Source: Elusimicrobia bacterium GWD2_63_28 (GTDB lineage: Bacteria > Elusimicrobiota > Elusimicrobia > Elusimicrobiales > UBA9959). From it: 64,000 nucleotides of DNA. How positions within the stretch are numbered: the first letter of the stretch is position 1; every line of letters starts with the position of its first letter. The DNA lies in the NCBI GenBank assembly GCA_001799895.1, contig MGUI01000046.1, positions 1 through 64,000 on the forward strand. The letters run 5' to 3'. A model generated the notes under the pieces. That model was not told where the DNA came from and searched no databases. It was given only the letters and a program-made list of their open reading frames with translations. Below, piece after piece: positions 50,520 to 59,802 of this stretch. The position numbers were made by a program, and so were the translations under genes.

Positions 50520-50894
50520 CTATCTTATGACTATTACAGTTCCCTTATACACCTTGGTTTCGACCCGCACCTGGTAAACATAGATGCCGCCCGCCTTCCG
50601 GCTGCCGAAATTGGGATCCCATTCGTAGTCGTAGAAAAAATCGGTAGTGCCGATGCGCTTTATGCGCATCACGTCTATCTCCCTCCCCGAGAGGTCGAAC
50701 ACCTTCGCGTCCACGCCGGCGTCGCGCGGGTTATGGCAGCGGAAGATGAAAGTGTCGTTGCGGCCGTCGCCGTTGGGCGTGACCAGCCTGTTCAGGGCCA
50801 GCGACTGCCCCAGCGCCGACGCCGAGCAGAAAGCAGCGGCTGGCGCCAGGGCCAGGGCCGCCGCTATCGCTGCAAAGCGTTGTCTTACCTTCAT
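50520..50894 (-). CDS. Small exported protein consisting of a gliding-motility-type C-terminal domain
   Basis: A 124-aa protein made of a signal peptide (about 1-25) and one Ig-like C-terminal domain. The domain starts LVTPNGDGRNDTFIF and ends VYKGTVIVIR. The TPNGDGxND motif is typical of CHU_C/gliding-motility-associated C-terminal domains and the related FlgD-type Ig fold. The same domain ends the divergent gene at 51012-52625 (ends VYNGTVVVVR). There is no passenger. A TACAAT at 50903-50908 lies 8 nt before the ATG, so the mRNA may be leaderless. Confidence 0.75.
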   Translation of the reverse strand: MKVRQRFAAIAAALALAPAAAFCSASALGQSLALNRLVTPNGDGRNDTFIFRCHNPRDAGVDAKVFDLSGREIDVMRIKRIGTTDFFYDYEWDPNFGSRKAGGIYVYQVRVETKVYKGTVIVIR

Positions 50895-51011
50895 ACATGA
50901 TAATTGTAGTTTTCAATTGTGACTGTTTTGTTGCGGATTTATGGATTTTGACGCCGGAGACCGAAACCTCTTTGTAATATTTTGGTCGCACGGGCCTTAT
51001 ATAATTTAATC

Positions 51012-52625
51012 GTGAACGCCATGCTGAAAATCCTGCTCGCCCTGGCGGCCGCGCTTGCCGCGGCCGGCCCCCTCTTTGCCGGCAAGCTGGCCTCCACCCA
51101 CTTCTCCGACGTCAACGGCATCTACGGTTTCGGCTCCGCCTACATGGTCTCCGCTAATTTCGAAGAGAACGGCAACGTGCAGGACGTAGCGGTCTCGACG
51201 CAGGAGGCCGCAAGCTTCTCCCAGCGCAGCGGCAAGCTTTCCTTTTTTCCCATCCCCGCCTCGGTCTCGGACATGGCGGTGGTCATCATAAGCAGCGACT
51301 CCGTAAAGATCACGTGGACGGCGCCGTCGTCCGACATCAGCCGTACCGCTCAGGCGGCGGAGGATTACATCCTGCGCTATACCACGGCCGGCTACATAAC
51401 TACGGACCAGGCGTTCCTCACCGCTTCCTCCTACGCCCAGTCCTGGGTGCCGCTGGAGGCGGGCGGGACGGAGAGCCGGATCATAGAGGGCTTTAACGCC
51501 GGCACCACCTACTATTTCGCGCTGGAAACGATCAACAGCCACGCCCTGCGCTCCGAGCTGTCCAACCCCGCGGCCGCTTTCGCGCTGGTGCCGCTGTCCC
51601 CGATGAATTTCCAGCTTACGCGCGGCGCCGGCTCGGTCACCCTCAGCTGGATACCGCCCGCCGGCTTCCAGAACCGCATCCCGTTCAACGACCGCTTCAG
51701 CCCCGCTTATCCTTACGAGATCAAAAAGTACCAGGTCTTCCGGGCCACGGCCCCCGCCGACGCCGAATGGGACTTCATCGGCGAAACTTCTTCCGCCACG
51801 CTGACCTGGACCGATAATATCGGCGCGAGCGCCTCCTACTACTACCATTCCCGCGCCGTGAACCAGGCCGGGCAGTCCATCCCCTCCTACGCGCGCGGCA
51901 GCCTCGGCGACGGGCTGTATTTCCTGGCCCCCGACAACCAGAGCATCCTCGAAATCCCCCCCTCGGGCGCGGGCGACTTCTTCTCCCCCTCGGCCGACCC
52001 GATGGAATCCTATACCATAGAGATCTCCACCCACGCCGAGGACCTCGGCGGCCGGGTGATGAAGTCGGTGGCGTTCTCCGCCTACCGCGGCGGCCTGCAG
52101 GCCGACACTTCCTTCAAGCTCGCCAGCAACGGCACGCTGAAGCTTTATTACGCCAAGTCAGGGGATTCCATAGTCCCCTCCGCCGCTACCGACGCCAAGG
52201 CGCTCAGCCTGTTCTACCACAACGGCTCCCGCTGGCTGCAGATGTACGGCGTGGTGGACGCCGGAGAGCGCAGCGTGCGCCTGCAGACCAGCCTGCTGGG
52301 CCGCTACCAGCTGCGCACCACCGAGCGCAGCGGCAGCTTCGCCGCCGACAAGGCCGGGCTGACCAACCGGCTTATAACCCCAAACGGCGACGGCAAAAAT
52401 GATACGATGGTCTTTATTTTCGACAACCCGCAGGAGAAGGAAGTTAAAGGCCGCGTCTATGACCTGCGCGGCGCCCTGGTGGCCTCCATGAAGGCGGGCC
52501 CGGTGGGCAATTCCCTCGTTTGGGACGCCAGGTCCGGCGGGCAGACGGTGCCGGGCGGGGTGTATATTTACCAGCTGGAAGCCGACGGCACGGTCTATAA
52601 CGGCACCGTGGTAGTGGTCAGATAG
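51012..52625 (+). CDS. Exported fibronectin-type protein with gliding-motility-type C-terminal domain
   Basis: A 537-aa surface or secreted protein. The signal peptide (LKILLALAAALAAAG) is followed by two fibronectin type III-like domains (around residues 85-185 and 190-290, each with an Asn/Ala-rich beta pattern and an ITW/LSW strand). A middle beta-rich domain follows, and then a C-terminal TPNGDGKND domain ending in VYNGTVVVVR. The start is GTG at 51012, 6 nt after TATAAT (51000-51005), or ATG at 51021. Neither has a ribosome-binding site. The C-terminal domain may be a sorting signal for the PorV-like protein. Confidence 0.75.
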   Translation: MNAMLKILLALAAALAAAGPLFAGKLASTHFSDVNGIYGFGSAYMVSANFEENGNVQDVAVSTQEAASFSQRSGKLSFFPIPASVSDMAVVIISSDSVKITWTAPSSDISRTAQAAEDYILRYTTAGYITTDQAFLTASSYAQSWVPLEAGGTESRIIEGFNAGTTYYFALETINSHALRSELSNPAAAFALVPLSPMNFQLTRGAGSVTLSWIPPAGFQNRIPFNDRFSPAYPYEIKKYQVFRATAPADAEWDFIGETSSATLTWTDNIGASASYYYHSRAVNQAGQSIPSYARGSLGDGLYFLAPDNQSILEIPPSGAGDFFSPSADPMESYTIEISTHAEDLGGRVMKSVAFSAYRGGLQADTSFKLASNGTLKLYYAKSGDSIVPSAATDAKALSLFYHNGSRWLQMYGVVDAGERSVRLQTSLLGRYQLRTTERSGSFAADKAGLTNRLITPNGDGKNDTMVFIFDNPQEKEVKGRVYDLRGALVASMKAGPVGNSLVWDARSGGQTVPGGVYIYQLEADGTVYNGTVVVVR

Positions 52626-52635
52626 CGGAGGAACT

Positions 52636-55600
52636 ATGACTTCAGGCAAAATAAAAATCTCTTTCAGGTCCGCTGCGGTCCTGCTGGCCGCGCTGGCGCT
52701 GGCGCCGCTGCTCCCCCGCCCCGCGGGCGCGGTGATAAATCCTACGATAAACTACCAGGGCTTCCTGCTCAGCAAGGTCACCAGCCTGCCGGTAGAAACC
52801 CCGCAGGACCTCAACTTCATCATCTACGACGCCCCCGTGGGCGGCAACGCCCTGTTTACCGAGGGCCGCTGCAACGTGAACGTTGCCAAGGGCCGCTACG
52901 ACGTGGCGATAGGCTCCCTCACGGCCGGCGGCGTGCCTGGCGCCATCTTCCTGTCCAATACCAGCCTCTGGCTGGAGATACAGATCGACGCCGACGGCAG
53001 CTGCTCCGGCTCGTACGAGCCCATGACCCCCCGCGTCCGGCTGCAGGCTTCCCCGTACTCCTTCAACTCCCTTTACGCGTCCACAGCCTCCGCCGCCACC
53101 AGCGTCTTCAGCGCCGACGTGATAGCGGCGCTGCCGAATACCACCTACGGCGCCATAACCATTTCCACCAACCTGTTCGTGCAGGGCGGCATTTCGGTGG
53201 GCAGCATCTCACCCGGCCAGAAGCTGTCGGTCAACGGCGTGGTAGAGAGCACGGGCAGCTGGCCCAACTGCGCCACCCCCGGCAATTATACCTGCGGCTT
53301 CAAGTTTCCCGACGGCTCCGTGCAGGTCAAGGCGGCCGCCCTGACCATGTGGGACGTCAACGGCGTCAGCCTTTACACGATAAACGAGGGCAACACCAAT
53401 ATCGGCGGCGGCATCACCGACCCGCAGGCCCGCCTGCACATCTCCTCCGCCACCGGCGACGCGGGCTCCCTGCTGCTGGTCTCTACCGGTACCGGGGCCG
53501 CCCAGTCGCAGCTTTTCCTGGTGAACGGCAACGGCCAGGTCTACGCCAACGCGTATTACGGCGACGGCTCTACCCTTTCCCACATAGTCCGCCAGGGCGG
53601 CGATACCATGACCGGCCAGCTGACCCTGGCCGCCTCCAGCTTTACCGCTACCTCGCCGCTGGGCGCGGCCATTCCGAAGCTCAGGCTGGCCCCCGGCGTT
53701 GAGATCTCCTCGGCCGCGCTGCCCGCGGCGGCCCGCGGTGGCATCTTGCTGAGCTCCCACGTCTACCTGACGCCCGGCGCCACCTATTACGGCGACGGCA
53801 GCGGCCTGTACAACCTGGTTTCCCTGGACGCCACCAAGGTGGCCAAGACCGGCGACGCCATGACCGGGCAGCTGATGATCCTGAACTCGACGCTGACCGT
53901 CACCGGAGACGCTTTCTCCGTGGGCGGCTCCACTTCCTTCGCCGTGCTCGGCGGCAACGCGGCCGTGGGCAGCGCCTCCTTCCTGGCGAAGCTGACCGTG
54001 GGCGGCGGGATAATCGCCACTTCCAGCATTACCTCGCAGGGCTCTATTTACGCGCAGGGGGCTGTGTCCGCGCAGGGCGCTATCTCGGCGCAGGGGGCGC
54101 TGACCGCGCCTTCCCTGGGCGTGACCGGCCTCGGGACTTTCTACAATGTTACCGCCGCTACCGGTACCTTCTGGTCCTGGGACCCGGGCACCGGCTACAG
54201 CCTGGACACGGCAGCCACGATAAATGTCCGCACGGGGTCGGTGCGCGCCCCTTCCTTCATCGGCGACGGTTCCCTGCTGACCAGCGTGTCCGGCACCGAC
54301 GCTACCCGCGTTCTGAAAGCCGGAGATACCATGACCGGCAACCTCCACATTTCAGGCTCCAGCGTGACGGTGGCCGCCAGAGGCACGCACCAGTACGCGC
54401 TCACGGTGGGCAGCGCCGCAGTGGTGAACGATTATACCCTGGCCGTGACCACGGCGGGCTACGTAGGCGTACAGGTTTCCAACCCTACAGCCCCCCTCGA
54501 AGTAAACACCAAGGTGCTTATTTCAAATGCCGGCGGTTCGGCGCACCTGGACCTTAATTCAAACGTCGGTTACAATTATATACACTGGAGCGACTCTTCG
54601 CTCGCCACTAACGGCCCCGCCCAGGGTGCGCTCGGCTACTTGATAGAGCCCAACGGCCGCGACCTGGTCTACAGGTCCATGGGCATCACCCCCGCCAGCG
54701 GCGGCCAGGAGGTGTTCCGCATTAAATCGGACGACTTCGCCTACTGGCAGTTCGGCATAGGCACCAGTAACCCCACCGAGCGCTTCCACGTGGCCACCGG
54801 CGCGCTGTTCAGCGGCCCGACGGTCAACCCGATACTTTATATCAGCACCGCCACCGGCCTGGTCTCCATCCGCACCGCCGCGCAGACGCACGCCCTCACG
54901 GTCAACGGCGGGTTGGTGGCTTCCTCCTCCATAACGGCGCTGGGAGACATACACGGCAATAACCTGACCATCTCTTCCATCACCGCGCCGGCCGGCAACA
55001 CCTATGACGGCGTCGTCTTTTCCACTACGATCTACGCCACCTCCCGGCTGGCGGTGGGCGTGGACAGCATGAACCTGCCTTTTAGCCCGCTGGCCGCGCT
55101 GCACGCGCGCGGGGACCTGATCCTGGACCACAAGAACGACGAAAAGATAATGATCATGTTCTATCCCAACCCCGAGGGCGGAGTGGGCGCGGACTCATAC
55201 ATGAGGTGGGAAGGTCCCGAAGCCAGCCTTCAGAACAAGGGCGTTCTCGGCATAAAGGCCAACAGCAGGGACCTGGTCTACCGGGGCGGGGCCACCGACC
55301 TGGACAGCGGCGTCGAAACTTTCCGGGCCAAGCCTGACGGCACTTTTATCGTGGGCAGCGGCGGCACCTCATTCGCCCCCTTCGTGCGCTTTCATGTGAT
55401 TACAGACATGTCGGTTAGCAGGGAAGGTGCTGCTCCGGCGCTGTTCGTGTCAACAGCCAGCAGCTATGTCGGGATCAGCACCGGCGCTCCGGCTGAGGGC
55501 CTGCATGTGGCCTCCAGCCTGCTGGCCGGCGCCAACCGCGCCTCCGCGGCGCTTTATGTCAGCACCAGGACCGGCTATGTCGGCATAGCTACCGGTTATC

Positions 55601-56115
55601 CCGCCGAGGGGCTGCATTCGGCGGCCAGCCTGCTGGTGGGCGCGGCCCGCGGCTCGGCCAGGCTTTATGTCAGCACCAGCACGGGCTATGTGGGCATCAG
55701 CACCGGCAACCCGCAGGCCAGGCTGGACGTGGCCGGCTACGCCAACTTCTCCTCCTCTCTGACCCTCGCCGGCACAGGCCTGGCCGGCACCCAGACCGTG
55801 CTGGATGTCAAAAGCGGCGCGCTGCTGGTCCGCAACGACGGGCGCGTGGGCGTAGGCACGGCCTCCCCGGCTACGGCGCTGGACGTCAACGGCTCAGCGC
55901 AGTTCGGCTCCGGCGTCAATAAGTCCACCTTCACGGCGGACGGCTTCTGGCTGCCGCGCTCCATGGATACCGCCGCCCTGCAGGCGGCGTCCCCGCCGGC
56001 GGTCGGCGCGGTCGTTTTCAATTCAAGCATTAACGATCTCTGCGTTTCTACCGGAACGGCTGTCGGCCAGTGGGCCCTGACAGGCAGCAAGGGCCTTGCC
56101 AACTGTTTTAACTAA
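52636..56115 (+). CDS. Large repetitive fibre-like surface protein
   Basis: A 1159-aa protein with a signal peptide (about 1-32). The N-terminal domain (NYQGFLLSKVTSLPVETPQDLNF) is followed by long, low-charge Ser/Thr/Gly/Ala-rich beta repeats. Three copies of a tail-fibre-like motif occur (GGDTMTGQL, GDAMTGQL, GDTMTGNL). Near residues 930-1030 a unit of about 35 residues recurs: LFVSTASSYVGISTG, LYVSTRTGYVGIATG, LYVSTSTGYVGISTG. No C-terminal TPNGDG domain is present and it ends ...ANCFN. It resembles a trimeric fibre or tail-fibre architecture. It is 10 nt after the fibronectin-type gene, so probably one operon. Confidence 0.72.
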   Translation: MTSGKIKISFRSAAVLLAALALAPLLPRPAGAVINPTINYQGFLLSKVTSLPVETPQDLNFIIYDAPVGGNALFTEGRCNVNVAKGRYDVAIGSLTAGGVPGAIFLSNTSLWLEIQIDADGSCSGSYEPMTPRVRLQASPYSFNSLYASTASAATSVFSADVIAALPNTTYGAITISTNLFVQGGISVGSISPGQKLSVNGVVESTGSWPNCATPGNYTCGFKFPDGSVQVKAAALTMWDVNGVSLYTINEGNTNIGGGITDPQARLHISSATGDAGSLLLVSTGTGAAQSQLFLVNGNGQVYANAYYGDGSTLSHIVRQGGDTMTGQLTLAASSFTATSPLGAAIPKLRLAPGVEISSAALPAAARGGILLSSHVYLTPGATYYGDGSGLYNLVSLDATKVAKTGDAMTGQLMILNSTLTVTGDAFSVGGSTSFAVLGGNAAVGSASFLAKLTVGGGIIATSSITSQGSIYAQGAVSAQGAISAQGALTAPSLGVTGLGTFYNVTAATGTFWSWDPGTGYSLDTAATINVRTGSVRAPSFIGDGSLLTSVSGTDATRVLKAGDTMTGNLHISGSSVTVAARGTHQYALTVGSAAVVNDYTLAVTTAGYVGVQVSNPTAPLEVNTKVLISNAGGSAHLDLNSNVGYNYIHWSDSSLATNGPAQGALGYLIEPNGRDLVYRSMGITPASGGQEVFRIKSDDFAYWQFGIGTSNPTERFHVATGALFSGPTVNPILYISTATGLVSIRTAAQTHALTVNGGLVASSSITALGDIHGNNLTISSITAPAGNTYDGVVFSTTIYATSRLAVGVDSMNLPFSPLAALHARGDLILDHKNDEKIMIMFYPNPEGGVGADSYMRWEGPEASLQNKGVLGIKANSRDLVYRGGATDLDSGVETFRAKPDGTFIVGSGGTSFAPFVRFHVITDMSVSREGAAPALFVSTASSYVGISTGAPAEGLHVASSLLAGANRASAALYVSTRTGYVGIATGYPAEGLHSAASLLVGAARGSARLYVSTSTGYVGISTGNPQARLDVAGYANFSSSLTLAGTGLAGTQTVLDVKSGALLVRNDGRVGVGTASPATALDVNGSAQFGSGVNKSTFTADGFWLPRSMDTAALQAASPPAVGAVVFNSSINDLCVSTGTAVGQWALTGSKGLANCFN

Positions 56116-56120
56116 AGTTG

Positions 56121-56126
56121 TATAAT
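56121..56126 (+). promoter_or_regulatory. -10 element of the rib operon promoter
   Basis: A perfect TATAAT at 56121-56126. A TTGCCA at 56096-56101, inside the previous gene, is a possible -35 but the spacer is 19 nt. The start would be near 56133, just before the FMN aptamer. Confidence 0.5.
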
Positions 56127-56136
56127 AGCCCTGTAG

Positions 56137-56246
56137 GTTCTTCAGGGCGGGGCGCGATTCCCCACCGGCGGTAAAGCCCGCAAGCTCTCACGAGCAGATC
56201 CGGTGTGATTCCGGGGCCGACGGTACAGTCCGGATGAAAGAAGAAC
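56137..56246 (+). ncRNA. FMN riboswitch (RFN element)
   Basis: The conserved RFN core is readable: CAGGGCGGGG and the following TTCCCCACCGGCGGT, AGCCCGC, GAGCAGATCCGGTGTGATTC, GGGGCCGACGGT and AGTCCGGATGAAAGAAGAAC. P1 pairs GTTCTTC (56137-56143) with GAAGAAC (56240-56246). It lies upstream of ribBA-ribH-ribD-ribE, the canonical target, and is expected to repress on FMN binding. Confidence 0.97.
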
Positions 56247-56282
56247 TGACGCATGAGAACGGCTTGCCGTTCCGCGTGCAAT

Positions 56283-56314
56283 AAAGCCCTGAAGACAGCT
56301 TCAGGGCTTTTTTT
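56283..56314 (+). terminator. Riboswitch expression-platform terminator
   Basis: A perfect 12-bp stem (56283-56294 with 56299-56310, loop ACAG) runs into T7 and directly into the ribBA ATG at 56315. Its left arm (GCCCTGAAGA, 56286-56295) is complementary over 10 nt to the 5' side of the aptamer (56139-56148), which gives a simple antiterminator. The only AGGG near the ATG is inside the right arm, so translation may also be masked. Confidence 0.9.
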
Positions 56315-57535
56315 ATGGCAAAAAAACTTTTCTCCCCCATCGAAGATATCGTAGCGGACATCAAGCGCGGCCGCATGGTCGTCATCACCGACGACGAGGG
56401 CCGCGAGAACGAGGGAGACCTGCTGATGGCCGGCCGTTTCGTCACGCCTGAAAAAATAAACTTTATGGCCAAATACGGACGGGGCCTCATCTGCGCGCCA
56501 CTGACCGCCGACCGCGCCTCCGCCCTGGACCTGTTCCAGATGGAGCGCGAGAACAAGGACCCCTTCAAGACCAACTGGCTGATCTCCGTCGACGCCGCGA
56601 AGGGCGTCACCACCGGTATCTCCGCCGCCGACCGGGCGCGCACCATAAGGATACTCGCCAACCCCGGCGCACTGCCCGGCGACCTCACCCGCCCCGGCCA
56701 CATCTTCCCCCTCAAGGCGCGCCCGGGCGGCGTGCTGGCGCGCGCCGGCCACACCGAGGCCTGCACCGACCTGGTGCGCCTGGCGGGCCTGGCGGGCGCC
56801 GGCGTTATCTGCGAGATCATGAACCCCGACGGCAGCATGGCCCGGCTGCCGCAGCTGGCCCGGTTTGCCGCCAGGCATAAGCTCAAGATGGCTACCATAG
56901 CCGACCTGATAGCCTACCGCCGCCGCAAAGAGTCGCTGGTGGAGAAAGTGTCCGCCTCCACCCTCCCGACGGAATTCGGCACTTTCAACATCTCGGTCTA
57001 CCGCGAGCGCCTGACCGGCCTGGAGCACGCCGCGCTTACCTTCGGCAAAATAGGAAACACGGCGCTGGTGCGCGTGCATTCCGAATGCCTCACCGGCGAC
57101 GTGTTCGGCTCGCGCCGCTGCGACTGCGGGCCGCAGCTGCACGCCGCCATGCGGCTGATAGCCAGGGAAGGCGCCGGCGCCATCCTCTACATGCGGCAGG
57201 AAGGCCGCGGCATAGGGCTGGGCAACAAGATCAAGGCCTACAGCCTGCAGGATAAGGGCTACGACACCGTTACCGCCAACGAGGCGCTGGGCTTCCCCGC
57301 CGACCTGCGCGACTACGGCATAGGCGCGCAGATCCTCTGCGACCTGGGCCTGCACCGCCTGCGGCTGATCACCAATAACCCCAAGAAGCTGGCCGGCCTG
57401 AGCGGCTACGGCCTGAAGATCGCCGGCAGGGTGCCGCTGGTCATCCACCCCAACCAGCACAACGCGCGCTATTTGAAGACCAAGAGCGACAAGATGGGAC
57501 ATATGCTCGGCGTGAAACCCGGGCTGGAAGGTTAA
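56315..57535 (+). CDS. ribBA: Bifunctional 3,4-dihydroxy-2-butanone-4-phosphate synthase / GTP cyclohydrolase II
   Basis: Supplies both branches of riboflavin synthesis. It is 406 aa. The N-terminal RibB domain has [15 protein letters not shown] near residue 22 and [13 protein letters not shown] near 145. The C-terminal RibA domain has the zinc site [20 protein letters not shown] near 252 and [29 protein letters not shown] near 290. All catalytic motifs look intact. It is the first gene after the FMN riboswitch. ribH follows after 10 nt. Confidence 0.97.
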   Translation: MAKKLFSPIEDIVADIKRGRMVVITDDEGRENEGDLLMAGRFVTPEKINFMAKYGRGLICAPLTADRASALDLFQMERENKDPFKTNWLISVDAAKGVTTGISAADRARTIRILANPGALPGDLTRPGHIFPLKARPGGVLARAGHTEACTDLVRLAGLAGAGVICEIMNPDGSMARLPQLARFAARHKLKMATIADLIAYRRRKESLVEKVSASTLPTEFGTFNISVYRERLTGLEHAALTFGKIGNTALVRVHSECLTGDVFGSRRCDCGPQLHAAMRLIAREGAGAILYMRQEGRGIGLGNKIKAYSLQDKGYDTVTANEALGFPADLRDYGIGAQILCDLGLHRLRLITNNPKKLAGLSGYGLKIAGRVPLVIHPNQHNARYLKTKSDKMGHMLGVKPGLEG

Positions 57536-57545
57536 GGAGAATAAA

Positions 57546-58004
57546 ATGAAAACCATAGAAGGCGGTTTCAAGGCCGACAAGCTGAAGTTCGCGATCATAG
57601 TTTCCCGGTTCAACGATTTCATCACCGGGCGCCTGCTCGACGGGGCGGTGGATTCCCTGAAGCGCCACGGCGCCGACGAGAAAGACATCACCGTGGTAAA
57701 GACCCCCGGCGCCTACGAGATCCCGGTGGTCTGCGAGAAGCTCGCCTCCGGCCCCTACGACGCCATCATCTGCCTGGGTGCCGTCATAAAAGGCGATACC
57801 CCCCACTTCGACTTCGTCGCGCAGGAGACCGCCAAGGGCATAGCGGCCGTCTCCATGAAGCACAAGGTCCCGGTGGCCTTCGGCGTAATCACCGCCGATA
57901 ACCTGGAGCAGGCCATAGAGCGCGCCGGCGTGAAGCACGGCAACAAGGGCGCCGAGGCCGCGGTGAGCGCCATAGAGATGGCCAACCTGTTCAAGCACCT
58001 GTAA
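57546..58004 (+). CDS. ribH: 6,7-dimethyl-8-ribityllumazine synthase
   Basis: Condenses the ribityl-pyrimidine with dihydroxybutanone phosphate. It is 152 aa, the normal size. Motifs are [17 protein letters not shown] near residue 18, [17 protein letters not shown] near 51, [17 protein letters not shown] (catalytic His) near 77 and [16 protein letters not shown]. It has an AAGGAG site and abuts ribD with no spacer. Confidence 0.97.
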   Translation: MKTIEGGFKADKLKFAIIVSRFNDFITGRLLDGAVDSLKRHGADEKDITVVKTPGAYEIPVVCEKLASGPYDAIICLGAVIKGDTPHFDFVAQETAKGIAAVSMKHKVPVAFGVITADNLEQAIERAGVKHGNKGAEAAVSAIEMANLFKHL

Positions 58005-59096
58005 ATGAAGAAGCACGAGGGCTACATGGCCCGCGCCCTGGAGCTGGCCAGGCGCGGCCGCTATACTACCCATCCTAACCCGATGGTGGGCGCCGTGCTG
58101 GTAAAGGGCGGCAAGATCATCGGCGAAGGCGCCCACCTGCGTTACGGCGGGCCGCACGCCGAGGTGAATACACTGCGCTCCTGCAAGTTGGATCCCGCCG
58201 GCGCGGCAATCTATGTGACACTCGAGCCCTGCTCTACCTACGGCAAGACGCCGCCCTGCACCGAGCTCTTGATCAAGTCCGGAATTAAGGAAGTCTATTA
58301 CGGCGCTAAAGATGTAAATCCGGCGCACAGCGGCCGCGGCGCGGCCATATTGCGGAGGGCAGGCATAAAGGTTACGGCGGGCGTGCTGGGCAAAGAATGC
58401 GAGGCGCTGAACCCCGCTTTTAATAAGTTCATGCGCACCGGTATTCCGTACGTTACTGTGAAAATAGCGCAGAGTCTGGACGGGCGCATAGCGGACGCCG
58501 CCGGGCGGTCGCGCTGGATCTCTTCTCCCCAGTCCCGCCTTGAGGCGCACAAACTGCGCGCCGAGTCTGACGCGGTGCTGGCCGGCATCGGCACGGTGCT
58601 GGCCGACGATCCGCTGCTCAATGTGCGCGGCGTTAAAGTGCGGCAGCAGCCGTGGATAGTGGCGCTGGATTCCTCTTTCCGCGTGCCGCGCAAGGCGCAG
58701 ATCTTCAAGAACGAGCGCGTGCTAATCGCCACCACGCACAAGGCCTCCGTCACGGCCATGAAGAAGTTTCCCCACAACGCCAAGATAATGGTTCTCCCGT
58801 CGGAGAAGGGCCGCGTTTCGCTTAAGGCGCTGCTGAAGGAACTGGGCAAACTGGGGATAGCTCACGTGCTGGTAGAAGGCGGCGGCCGGGTGGCCGGCTC
58901 TTTCATCAGCGAGGGCCTGGCCGACAGGTTCATCTGCTTTGTGGCGCCGATGATCATAGGCGGCACCGATTCCAGGAATTCCATGGTCTGGCCCGACGAG
59001 CTGAATGCGGCTAAGAAGGAGCTCGGGATAAGGCCGCGGCTGGCCTCTATTACCAAAGCGGGCCCGGACCTGATGCTCGACCTGAGGTTCGACTGA
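58005..59096 (+). CDS. ribD: Bifunctional diaminohydroxyphosphoribosylaminopyrimidine deaminase / 5-amino-6-(5-phosphoribosylamino)uracil reductase
   Basis: Carries out the deamination and reduction steps after GTP cyclohydrolase II. It is 363 aa. The N-terminal deaminase zinc site is HAEVNTL near residue 51 and EPCSTYGKTPPC near 74. The C-terminal reductase has VTVKIAQSLDGRIA near 149 and VEGGGRVAGSFI near 288. The ATG directly follows the ribH TAA. Its stop overlaps the ribE start. Confidence 0.96.
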   Translation: MKKHEGYMARALELARRGRYTTHPNPMVGAVLVKGGKIIGEGAHLRYGGPHAEVNTLRSCKLDPAGAAIYVTLEPCSTYGKTPPCTELLIKSGIKEVYYGAKDVNPAHSGRGAAILRRAGIKVTAGVLGKECEALNPAFNKFMRTGIPYVTVKIAQSLDGRIADAAGRSRWISSPQSRLEAHKLRAESDAVLAGIGTVLADDPLLNVRGVKVRQQPWIVALDSSFRVPRKAQIFKNERVLIATTHKASVTAMKKFPHNAKIMVLPSEKGRVSLKALLKELGKLGIAHVLVEGGGRVAGSFISEGLADRFICFVAPMIIGGTDSRNSMVWPDELNAAKKELGIRPRLASITKAGPDLMLDLRFD

Positions 59097-59698
59097 TGTT
59101 TACCGGGATCATCGAGGCGGTGGAGAAGGTTAAATCGGTTTCCTCCGGGAAGCTGGAAGTCTCCGTGCCTGCCGACTGGGCGCTGGCCGAGGGCGAGAGC
59201 GTGGCCGTCAACGGCGCCTGCCTGACCGTGATTGGCCATAAGCCAGGCTGGGCGGCCTTCGCCGTCAGCCCTGAAAGCTTCTCCCGCACCACCCTGGGCG
59301 GATTGAAAGGCGGTTTTATAGTGAATTTGGAGCGGGCGCTGGCCGTGGGCGGCCGCTTGGGCGGCCACTTCGTTACCGGCCATATAGACTGCACGGTCCG
59401 GCTGCTGGCCGTTAAGGACGAAGGGAACAGCCGTATTATCACGGTTGAGAGGGCAGAGGGCTCGGTTATGGTAGAAAAGGGCTCCGTGGCCCTGGACGGC
59501 GTCAGTTTGACCGTTTATGACCTTGCTCCGGCCTCTTTTAAAGCCGCCGTCATCCCCCATACCTGGGCCAATACGGCCCTAAAAGGCCTGAAACCAGGCT
59601 CCCTCCTGAACATCGAATACGACATTCTGGGCAAATACGCTTCCGCCAAAACCCCCGGCATCACCGCCGCCTTCCTCAAAGAAAACGGGTTTATATAG
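59096..59698 (+). CDS. ribE: Riboflavin synthase alpha chain
   Basis: Dismutates two lumazines to riboflavin. It is 200 aa with the duplicated lumazine-binding barrels: MFTGIIEAVEKV, VAVNGACLTV and GGHFVTGHIDCT in the first half, VALDGVSLTVYDL and IPHTWANTALKGL in the second. It is the last gene of the riboswitch operon. A terminator lies about 105 nt downstream. Confidence 0.96.
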   Translation: MFTGIIEAVEKVKSVSSGKLEVSVPADWALAEGESVAVNGACLTVIGHKPGWAAFAVSPESFSRTTLGGLKGGFIVNLERALAVGGRLGGHFVTGHIDCTVRLLAVKDEGNSRIITVERAEGSVMVEKGSVALDGVSLTVYDLAPASFKAAVIPHTWANTALKGLKPGSLLNIEYDILGKYASAKTPGITAAFLKENGFI

Positions 59699-59802
59699 TT
59701 GATCTTGGTTTGCGAATCTATATAACTATATTGGCGCATTAAATACATATGGTTGTATTAATAAATACAATCGCATAGAGTATCTAAAGGAATTTTAACT
59801 GC
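59699..59802. other. AT-rich spacer after the rib operon
   Basis: About 100 nt of AT-rich DNA, unusual in this window. It contains a perfect 7-bp inverted repeat TTGTATT/AATACAA around AATA (about 59754-59771). No supported reading frame or promoter was found. Confidence 0.4.

Noticed and set aside
59749..59775. Operator-like inverted repeat TTGTATT/AATACAA after ribE
   Set aside because: It lies between convergent genes downstream of ribE and is not near a promoter. In an AT-rich spacer a 7-bp palindrome can arise by chance.
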